From Actinomycetota bacterium (GTDB taxonomy: Bacteria; Actinomycetota; Acidimicrobiia; Acidimicrobiales; Ilumatobacteraceae): a stretch of 7,681 bases of DNA. The stretch spans positions 1 through 7,681 of the forward strand of contig RGGX01000055.1 of the NCBI GenBank assembly GCA_010024485.1, given 5' to 3'. Position 1 is the stretch's first letter; the number at the start of each line of letters is the position of its first letter. Under the pieces are notes generated by a model. It did no database searches, was not told the DNA's origin, and saw nothing but the letters and a program-made list of their open reading frames with translations. A program made the position numbers and the translations under genes. This document shows positions 1 to 5,153 of the stretch, piece after piece.

Positions 1-77
1 ACGGACTCAGCGAGGAATCCGCGGTTGCCGTAGGTCGGCATGATCACCGAAACGGTCGGTGTCTGCTCCTCGGACAT
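1..77 (-). CDS. Family 2 glycosyltransferase, N-terminal fragment
   Basis: Only the first 25 codons are present; the gene runs off the left edge. From the ATG at 77 the protein begins MSEEQTPTVSVIMPTYGNRG. The VSVIMPTY strand is the hallmark first beta-strand of GT-A fold family 2 glycosyltransferases, which transfer a sugar from a nucleotide-sugar donor at the cytoplasmic face of the membrane, usually for polysaccharide or glycolipid synthesis. Acceptor and sugar cannot be told from this fragment. The start lies 21 bp after the stop of the upstream thiol oxidoreductase on the same strand. A TANNNT hexamer ends 7 nt before the ATG, so it may have its own leaderless promoter rather than relying on read-through. 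Family assignment is fairly safe; exact function is unknown. Confidence 0.75.
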   Translation of the reverse strand, partial: MSEEQTPTVSVIMPTYGNRGFLAES

Positions 78-84
78 CGCCTGC

Positions 85-90
85 ACACTA
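85..90 (-). promoter_or_regulatory. Candidate -10 element of a leaderless promoter for the glycosyltransferase
   Basis: Read on the minus strand the hexamer is TAGTGT, matching TANNNT, and it ends 7 nt before the ATG at 77. That spacing would put the transcription start on or next to the start codon. No Shine-Dalgarno sequence is visible in between, and no clear -35 is seen. The element is short and could occur by chance; the support is that four other starts in the window share the arrangement. Confidence 0.4.
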
Positions 91-98
91 CCGAGGGG

Positions 99-842
99 TC
101 AGTCGTCCATCCGTTTGTGACCGGCCTCCCAGTCCTCCTCGACCACCTCGTCGGTCAGGCCACCGAGGATGTTGAGGCGGGGGACCTCCCGGAGCGAGCG
201 CTTCAACTCGGCGAAACCGGGGAACGAGGCGAGGGTGGTGACCGCGTCCCAGAGCCGCTCGGCCTCCTCCCCCATCGGCACGCGCGAGATGACCGGTCCG
301 AAGAACGACTGCTCGGACGCCGTCACCGTGAGGATCGGGGTACCCACATCGCGTCCGGTCCTCGCGAGCGCCATCTCCCCCTCGGCATCAATCATCGCGT
401 CCCAACCGTGATCATCGGCCGCGCTGGCGAACCCTCGGTCGAGACCGGCGCGGTCGAGCACCTCGAGGAGGTGGTCGGGGGTCGACAGCCGGCCACGCAT
501 CCCTGAACCCTGCGGCTTGTCGAAGTAGCTCTCGCCATAGGCGGTGACGACCGGCCCGAGCGCCTGACGCCCGAGATCGTCCCGAATGGCGGCGCCGACG
601 CGGAGCATCCGGAGCCCGGCCGTGTGCCCGAACTCGTACCCGGGCGGGAAGTGCGAGTCGTAGTCCTTGTCCTTGTTGATCAACCGGAGCGAGATGAATC
701 GCCAATCAATGCTCAACTCGCGACGCGACGAAACCTCGATGAGCCAACGGGAGGTCAACCAGGCGAAGGGGCACACCGGGTCCCAGAAGAACTCGACGTC
801 GCAGTCCGGATCACGCGCGGGGGGTTCGGTCGGTCGGGTCAC
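99..842 (-). CDS. DsbA-family thiol oxidoreductase, Rv2466c (mycothiol-dependent nitroreductase) type
   Basis: The protein is 247 aa from the GTG at 842. It has the thioredoxin/DsbA fold signature of the actinobacterial Rv2466c family: an N-terminal beta strand, then DPVCPFAWLTSRW at residues 21-33 with the catalytic Cys24, an inserted helical region (about 65-160), and the cis-proline loop GTPI at 167-170 (Pro169). The active-site motif is CPFA, so the second (resolving) cysteine of a CxxC pair is absent. This suggests monothiol chemistry, perhaps with mycothiol as partner; that last point is inference. No signal peptide is seen, so it should be cytoplasmic. An in-frame TTG at 905 would extend the protein by 21 unalignable residues and run toward the promoter of the divergent gene. 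GTG 842 is preferred because a TANNNT element lies 6 nt upstream. The substrate is unknown. It could also be annotated simply as a DsbA family protein or 2-hydroxychromene-2-carboxylate isomerase-like. Confidence 0.8.
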   Translation of the reverse strand: MTRPTEPPARDPDCDVEFFWDPVCPFAWLTSRWLIEVSSRRELSIDWRFISLRLINKDKDYDSHFPPGYEFGHTAGLRMLRVGAAIRDDLGRQALGPVVTAYGESYFDKPQGSGMRGRLSTPDHLLEVLDRAGLDRGFASAADDHGWDAMIDAEGEMALARTGRDVGTPILTVTASEQSFFGPVISRVPMGEEAERLWDAVTTLASFPGFAELKRSLREVPRLNILGGLTDEVVEEDWEAGHKRMDD

Positions 843-848
843 GCTCCG

Positions 849-854
849 AACATA
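849..854 (-). promoter_or_regulatory. Candidate -10 element of a leaderless promoter for the DsbA-family gene
   Basis: On the minus strand the hexamer is TATGTT, followed by CGGAGC (6 nt) and then the GTG start at 842. The GGAG in that gap is only one base from the start codon, too close to act as a normal Shine-Dalgarno site. A leaderless transcript is therefore the better reading. No convincing -35 is visible. Confidence 0.45.
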
Positions 855-870
855 CGACCCGGGATGCCGA

Positions 871-888
871 CGCCTCCCACCCGAGGCG
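871..888. promoter_or_regulatory. 18-bp inverted repeat between divergent promoters, possible operator
   Basis: The arms CGCCTC (871-876) and GAGGCG (883-888) are perfect reverse complements separated by 6 bp. The repeat lies in the 89-bp gap between the DsbA-family gene and the khtT-like gene. If both transcripts start at their start codons, the site is untranscribed. It would cover about -30 to -47 of the minus-strand gene and about -44 to -61 of the plus-strand gene. That fits a dimeric regulator site, but the regulator is unknown and a 6-bp palindrome in GC-rich DNA can be accidental. Confidence 0.35.
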
Positions 889-919
889 AGATCGTGGTGC
901 GCCAAAGCGGTCCGTCACC

Positions 920-925
920 TAGGTT
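920..925 (+). promoter_or_regulatory. Candidate -10 element of a leaderless promoter for the khtTU-like operon
   Basis: The hexamer TAGGTT matches TANNNT and is followed by CTGCCC (6 nt) and the ATG at 932. There is no Shine-Dalgarno sequence in the gap. The geometry predicts that the mRNA begins at or within a base or two of the ATG. Confidence 0.5.
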
Positions 926-931
926 CTGCCC

Positions 932-1414
932 ATGGCCGACATCACGGAAACCAACCTGCCGGGGGTCGGCGTGCGCCACGAGTTCGTCACGGAGTCGGGT
1001 CAGCACGTCGGTGTCATCTCCCACCGCGGCGGACGGCGCGAGATCCTCGTATACGACCGCGACGACCCCGATTCCTGCTCGATGGTGGTGCACCTCACCG
1101 AGCACGACTCGCGCACCCTCAACGAGTTGCTCGGTGTGTCGCGGGTGACAGATTCGCTGGCTGCGGTCGAGCAGCAGATCGAGGGGCTGGCGATCGACTG
1201 GATCCCGATCGCCGAGGGTTCCTCCTTCGTCGGACGCTCCATCGCCGACGGGATGTTCAGGACCTCGACCGGCGTCTCGATCGTCGCTGTCGTGCGCGAC
1301 GCCTCAACCGTTCCCTCACCTCGACCCGACTTCGTCTTCTCCATCGGTGACACGGCGGTGTGCGTCGGCACCGATGAGGGGCTCGCCGCGGTTCGGTCCC
1401 GCCTCACCGCCTGA
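932..1414 (+). CDS. KhtT-like cation:proton antiporter regulatory subunit with RCK_C (TrkA-C) domain
   Basis: This 160-aa soluble protein has the two-part layout of Bacillus KhtT: a short N-terminal domain (about residues 1-70) and a C-terminal RCK_C/TrkA-C domain (about 78-158). The latter contains the segments AEGSSFVGRSIAD, SIVAVVRD and FVFSIGDTAVCVGT, typical of that fold. RCK_C domains of this group form dimers that gate the partner antiporter, and in Bacillus KhtT they bind cyclic di-AMP; ligand binding here is inferred from family only. The next gene, 8 bp downstream, encodes the membrane antiporter, the same order as khtT-khtU. Length is close to the family norm (about 165 aa). The ATG at 932 sits 6 nt after a TANNNT element. 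Confidence 0.85.
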   Translation: MADITETNLPGVGVRHEFVTESGQHVGVISHRGGRREILVYDRDDPDSCSMVVHLTEHDSRTLNELLGVSRVTDSLAAVEQQIEGLAIDWIPIAEGSSFVGRSIADGMFRTSTGVSIVAVVRDASTVPSPRPDFVFSIGDTAVCVGTDEGLAAVRSRLTA

Positions 1415-1422
1415 CGCACTCC

Positions 1423-2601
1423 GTGCACCTCCAGGTCCAGATGCTGGCTGCCACAGGAAGCGAGGCGGCGATCGCCTTCGTCGAGATCGGCGTGATCGCC
1501 GTCGGCCTCTCCTTCCTCGCCCTCATCGCCGGACGCTTCGGGATCACCGCCGTACCGCTCTACCTCATCGCCGGCCTCGCCTTCGGTGACGGCGGGATCG
1601 TCGACGTCACCGCGAGCAGCGACTTCGTCTCGCTGACCGCGGAGATCGGTGTGCTCCTGCTGCTGCTGACCCTCGGACTCGAGTACTCCGCCGACGAACT
1701 GCGGACCGGCATACGGACCGGGGTCCTGCCCGGGCTCCTCGACATGGCGCTCAACTTCACCCCGGGCGTCGCCCTCGGCCTGCTGCTCGGCTGGTCGACT
1801 CCGGCGTCGGTCCTCCTGGGCGGTATCACCTGGGTGAGCTCCTCCGGCATCATCTCAAAGGTCCTGAACGATCTCGGACGCCTCGGCAACCGGGAGACCC
1901 CGACGGTGCTGAACCTGCTCGTCATCGAGGACCTCGCGATGGCCGTGTACCTGCCGGTGGCCGCTGCGCTGGTGATCGGTGGCACTGCGGCTGACACGGC
2001 GCTGACCGTCGGCATCGCCCTGGTCACGGTGGTGGTGATCCTCTGGGGAGGGCTGACGTTCGGCCATCTTCTCAGCCGCAGTCTGACGATCGGTTCCGAT
2101 GAGACCCTCCTGTTGGCGGTGTTCGGGCTCACACTCGTGGTCGCGGGACTCGCCCAACAGCTCCAGGTCTCAGCAGCGATCGGAGCGTTCCTCGTCGGGC
2201 TCGCGCTCTCCGGCGAGGCGCAACGCCGAACCCGTCACCTCATCGAGCCGCTCCGCGACCTGTTCGCCGCGGTCTTCTTCGTGATGTTCTCGTTCCAGAT
2301 CGATCCGCGCGACCTCCTGCCGGTGATCCTCCCCGCCCTCGCGCTCGCGGTCGTGACCGCGCTCGGCAAGGTGGCGACCGGCTGGTGGGCCGCTGGTCGG
2401 GCCGGCGTCGGGCGGCGCGGTCGAATGCGCGCCGGGACGATGCTGATCGCCCGAGGAGAGTTCGCGATTGTCGTCGCCGCCATCGGCGCCTCTCTCACCG
2501 AGGGGCCGGAACTCGCCGCGCTCGCGGCGGCCTACGTGTTATTGACCGATGCGATCGGTCCGATCTCGACGAAGTTCGCCGATCGCCTCGTGAGGGCTTG
2601 A
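1423..2601 (+). CDS. KhtU-like monovalent cation:proton antiporter, CPA2 family
   Basis: This 392-aa protein is very hydrophobic, with roughly 11-13 membrane segments and no cytosolic RCK_N tail, as expected for KhtU rather than the longer KefB/KefC. Hallmarks of the CPA2 Na+/H+ exchanger fold are: LLLLTLGLEYS (79-89); an unwound-helix segment VSSSGIISKVL (138-148); the ion-binding acidic pair E169-D170 in LLVIEDLAMAVYLP, equivalent to the QD pair of KefC; AIGAFLVGLALS (252-263); RDLFAAVFFVMFS (278-290); and ARGEFAIV (343-350). It should exchange K+ (or Na+) for protons across the inner membrane under control of the KhtT-like subunit encoded 8 bp upstream. The GTG at 1423 gives the longest product; an ATG at 1441 with a weak AGG upstream is a plausible alternative and would lose only six residues before the first helix. 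Ion specificity is inference. The gene ends 10 bp from the convergent melA. Confidence 0.88.
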   Translation: MHLQVQMLAATGSEAAIAFVEIGVIAVGLSFLALIAGRFGITAVPLYLIAGLAFGDGGIVDVTASSDFVSLTAEIGVLLLLLTLGLEYSADELRTGIRTGVLPGLLDMALNFTPGVALGLLLGWSTPASVLLGGITWVSSSGIISKVLNDLGRLGNRETPTVLNLLVIEDLAMAVYLPVAAALVIGGTAADTALTVGIALVTVVVILWGGLTFGHLLSRSLTIGSDETLLLAVFGLTLVVAGLAQQLQVSAAIGAFLVGLALSGEAQRRTRHLIEPLRDLFAAVFFVMFSFQIDPRDLLPVILPALALAVVTALGKVATGWWAAGRAGVGRRGRMRAGTMLIARGEFAIVVAAIGASLTEGPELAALAAAYVLLTDAIGPISTKFADRLVRA

Positions 2602-2611
2602 CCCGACCGAC

Positions 2612-3970
2612 TCAGCGGAGGGCGGCGGGGATGTAGTCGCCGTGGGCCTCGAGGAGCTCATCGCACATGGCCCAGATCTGGGCGATGTCGAGTTCGGCGG
2701 CGGTGTGCGGGTCGACCATCGCGGCGTGGTACACGTGGTCGCGGCGACCGCTCAGCACGGCCTCCACGGTGAGCCCCTGGACATTGATGTTGGTCTGCAT
2801 CAGCGCGGCGAGATGCGGCTCGATCTTTCCGACTGCCTCCGGATGCACACCGCTGTCGTCGACCAGACAGGGCACCTCCACGCAGCAACCCTCGGGGAGG
2901 TTGTCGATGAGTCCACGGTTGGCGACGTTGCCGTAGACGACGCGCGGCTCCCCGGTGACGATCGAGTGGATGATCCCCGCCCCGTACTCCTCACTCCGCC
3001 GCACCGTCAGCTCGGCGTCCGGGTCCTCGAGCCGGTCGCGTAACTCCTGCCATCCCGCAATCTGGTTGACGCATCGACGCGGGTACTCATCCAGCGGGAT
3101 GCCGAACTCGTCGAGGAGGTCGGAACGGCCCTCCTTGATGAACCAGGGCACGTACTCGGCGAAGTGCTCACTGGACTCGGTGACGAAGCGGCCGAGACGG
3201 CGGAACACCTCGTAGCGGACCGCGTCGGAGAGGCCCTCGGTGCCCCCATCGGATCGGTCGGGATCGCCTCGTGACGGGATGTCACCCTGAGCTCGCTCAG
3301 CCAGCAGCGGGTAGAGGTCGATCACGTCCCCGTCGGGAGTGTGACGCTCGAGTTCGGAGTAGAAGGCCATGTGGTTGATACCGGCGCAGCGATAGCGCAT
3401 CTCGTCGAAGGGGATGTCGAGATCTCCGGCCAGTTGGTGCGCGGTGCCCTGGACGCTGTGGCAGAGCCCGATCGTCGAGATCGACGAGGCCCGCGAGACC
3501 GCCCAGCACAGCATCGACATCGGGTTGACGTAGTTGAGGAGCAGGGCGTCGGGGCAGACCTCCTCCATATCCGAGCAGATGTCGAGCAGGACCGGGATCG
3601 TGCGGAGACCGCGCATGATCCCACCGATGCCGAGGGTGTCGCCGATCGTCTGGCGCAGCCCGTAGCGCTTCGGGATCTCGAAGTCGATCACCGTCGAGGG
3701 CTCGTAGCCGCCGACCTGGAACATGGTGATGACGTGGTCCGCCCCGTCGAGCGCCCGCCGTCGATCGGTGGTCGCCTCGATGGTCGGTGACGCGTCCACC
3801 GCGCGCGCCGTCTTCTCAGCCACGACGCGGCTCGTCTCGAGACGGCGGTCGTCGATGTCGTGGAGGCTGACATGGGCGTCAGCGAGAGCCGACTCGGAGA
3901 GGATGTCGCCGAGCAGGTTCTGTGCGAACACGGTGCTGCCGGCGCCGACGAGGGTGATTTTGGTTGCCAC
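2612..3970 (-). CDS. melA: Alpha-galactosidase, glycoside hydrolase family 4 (MelA type)
   Basis: The protein is 452 aa, essentially the length of E. coli MelA. GH4 enzymes use NAD+ and a divalent metal (usually Mn2+) and cleave by a redox-assisted elimination mechanism; the MelA branch hydrolyses alpha-galactosides such as melibiose. Visible marks are: the Rossmann nucleotide-binding loop VGAGSTVFAQ (8-17); the strongly conserved block FQVGGYEPSTVIDFEIPKRY (84-103) followed by GLRQTIGDTLGIGGIMR (104-120); NYVNPMSM (146-153); GLCHSVQG (168-175), with metal-ligand Cys170; and AGINHMAFY (196-204), with metal-ligand His200. No signal peptide is present, so it acts in the cytoplasm on imported sugar. 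The start is a GTG with a TANNNT element 6 nt upstream; the GAGGA directly abutting the GTG is too close to be a normal ribosome site. It is divergent from galK, fitting release of galactose for phosphorylation. Another alpha-glycoside substrate is possible but less likely given galK. Confidence 0.9.
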   Translation of the reverse strand: MATKITLVGAGSTVFAQNLLGDILSESALADAHVSLHDIDDRRLETSRVVAEKTARAVDASPTIEATTDRRRALDGADHVITMFQVGGYEPSTVIDFEIPKRYGLRQTIGDTLGIGGIMRGLRTIPVLLDICSDMEEVCPDALLLNYVNPMSMLCWAVSRASSISTIGLCHSVQGTAHQLAGDLDIPFDEMRYRCAGINHMAFYSELERHTPDGDVIDLYPLLAERAQGDIPSRGDPDRSDGGTEGLSDAVRYEVFRRLGRFVTESSEHFAEYVPWFIKEGRSDLLDEFGIPLDEYPRRCVNQIAGWQELRDRLEDPDAELTVRRSEEYGAGIIHSIVTGEPRVVYGNVANRGLIDNLPEGCCVEVPCLVDDSGVHPEAVGKIEPHLAALMQTNINVQGLTVEAVLSGRRDHVYHAAMVDPHTAAELDIAQIWAMCDELLEAHGDYIPAALR

Positions 3971-3976
3971 TCCTCA

Positions 3977-3982
3977 ACATTA
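3977..3982 (-). promoter_or_regulatory. Candidate -10 element of a leaderless melA promoter
   Basis: On the minus strand the hexamer is TAATGT, followed by TGAGGA (6 nt) and the GTG start of melA at 3970. The hexamer sits exactly where the -35 of the opposing galK promoter would be, 17 bp from the galK -10. The two promoters therefore share one 29-bp module. Confidence 0.5.
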
Positions 3983-3999
3983 CGTCGATCACCAACCCG

Positions 4000-4005
4000 T
4001 AGGAT
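4000..4005 (+). promoter_or_regulatory. Candidate -10 element of a leaderless galK promoter
   Basis: The hexamer TAGGAT matches TANNNT and is followed by 8 nt and the ATG of galK at 4014, with no Shine-Dalgarno sequence between. It lies 17 bp from the melA -10 on the other strand. Neither hexamer, read as a -35, resembles TTGACA, so activation by a regulator or a simple -10-driven bidirectional promoter is plausible. Confidence 0.45.
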
Positions 4006-4013
4006 CGCCACGC

Positions 4014-5153
4014 ATGGCGAGCGCGCACCAACGAGCCCTCGATCTCCATCGAGCCCGGTACGGCACCACCCCGACCCGTGTCGCCTCGGCGCCGGGTCGC
4101 GTGAACCTCATCGGTGAGCACACCGACTACAACGACGGCCACGTGCTGCCGCTCGCTCTGCCGATGCGCACGGTCATCACCGTCGAGCCCACCGAGGGCG
4201 ATGTCGTCCTCACGTCGGAGTCCTTCGGTGAGGCCACGTTCGACCCGGACAACCCGGCCTCGGACTCGGTCGGGTGGGCGCGCTACGTGCACGGTGCTGT
4301 CGAGCTCGCCCGAGGAGAGGGCTACGGCATCTCGCCCTGGCGGGGCGTGGTCACCACTGATGTGCCGGTCGGAGCGAGCCTGTCGTCATCGGCTGCTCTG
4401 GAGATGGCAGCTCTCATCGCCGCCTGCCTCCACGGTCAGTCCCCCGAGCCCGCTGCCCTCGCCCGACTCGGGCAACGGATCGAGAACGAGGTGATCGGTC
4501 TCGGCACCGGGATCATGGATCAACTGGTGAGCGCCGCCGCGGTAGATGGCGCGGCCCTCCTCATCGACTGTCGGTCGCTCGAGACGCGGCCGGTACCGCT
4601 GCCGGACGGCGTGGCGGTCGTGGTGGTCGACACCGGCACCCGGCGCGAACTGGAGACCTCCGCCTACGACGAGCGGCGGGCCGACTGCGCCGAGGCGGCC
4701 CGTCTCCTCGGTGTCGCCGCGCTGCGCGACGCCGATCCCGACGACTGGCAGCGACTGGAAGGGCGCGTCGCGATGCGCGCTCGGCACGTCCTCGGTGAGC
4801 AGGTCCGGGTCGCGGGTGCCGTCGAGGCGATGATCGCCGGTGATCTCGTGACACTCGGGCGGCTCATGGACCAGAGCCACGACAGCCTCCGCGACGACTA
4901 CGAGGTGTCCGGTCCCGCCCTCGACGCCATGGTGAGCACGGCTCGTGGACTCCCCGGGTGTCTCGGGGCTCGGATGACCGGAGGTGGATTCGCGGGGTGC
5001 ATCGTGGCGCTCGTCACCGGCGACAAGGTCGATTCGTTCTCCGAGGCCTTGGCGGCCGCCTATCAGGCTCCTGCTGCGCAACCCTCGACCGAGCCCGTCG
5101 CGGTCATGGCGGTCCGACCGAGCTCGGGTGCCTCCTCCGAGTTGGTCACCTAG
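4014..5153 (+). CDS. galK: Galactokinase (GHMP kinase family)
   Basis: The 379-aa product phosphorylates alpha-D-galactose to galactose 1-phosphate with ATP, the first step of the Leloir pathway, in the cytoplasm. All three GHMP signatures are intact: the galactokinase motif GRVNLIGEHTDYNDG (28-42) with catalytic Arg29; the ATP phosphate loop PVGASLSSSAALE (118-130); and the third motif GARMTGGGFAGC (318-329). The catalytic base is Asp169 in GTGIMDQL. Length is normal for the family (about 380-390). The reading frame stays open upstream into the antisense of melA, but family alignment begins near the ATG at 4014, which also sits 8 nt after a TANNNT element. It is divergent from the MelA-type alpha-galactosidase, which would supply its substrate. 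galT and galE are not in the window. Its stop codon overlaps that of the convergent recD. Confidence 0.95.
   Translation: MASAHQRALDLHRARYGTTPTRVASAPGRVNLIGEHTDYNDGHVLPLALPMRTVITVEPTEGDVVLTSESFGEATFDPDNPASDSVGWARYVHGAVELARGEGYGISPWRGVVTTDVPVGASLSSSAALEMAALIAACLHGQSPEPAALARLGQRIENEVIGLGTGIMDQLVSAAAVDGAALLIDCRSLETRPVPLPDGVAVVVVDTGTRRELETSAYDERRADCAEAARLLGVAALRDADPDDWQRLEGRVAMRARHVLGEQVRVAGAVEAMIAGDLVTLGRLMDQSHDSLRDDYEVSGPALDAMVSTARGLPGCLGARMTGGGFAGCIVALVTGDKVDSFSEALAAAYQAPAAQPSTEPVAVMAVRPSSGASSELVT
5150..5153. other. Shared CTAG carrying the stop codons of galK and recD
   Basis: The palindrome CTAG contains the galK stop TAG on the plus strand (5151-5153) and the recD stop TAG on the minus strand (5152-5150). 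The two convergent genes therefore overlap by four bases and leave no room for an intrinsic terminator outside coding sequence. Confidence 0.95.

Noticed and set aside
843..905. TTG start at 905 for the DsbA-family protein
   Set aside because: It adds 21 residues with no family similarity and would place the coding start close to the divergent khtT promoter. GTG 842 has a well-spaced -10 element.
2553..2565. GATCGG-T-CCGATC palindrome near the end of khtU as a terminator
   Set aside because: The one-base centre cannot form an RNA loop without opening the stem, no U-tract follows, and it lies inside conserved coding sequence.
3986..4007. CGATC-N12-GATCG inverted repeat in the melA/galK gap as an operator
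   Set aside because: The arms are only 5 bp, CGATC-type words are very common throughout this DNA, and the repeat is not centred on either -10 element or on their midpoint. Comparative data would be needed to revive it.
3723..4013. 97-codon upstream extension of the galK reading frame
   Set aside because: It is antisense to the melA N-terminus and Ser/Arg-rich. GalK homology begins near 4014, where the start also has a suitable -10 element.
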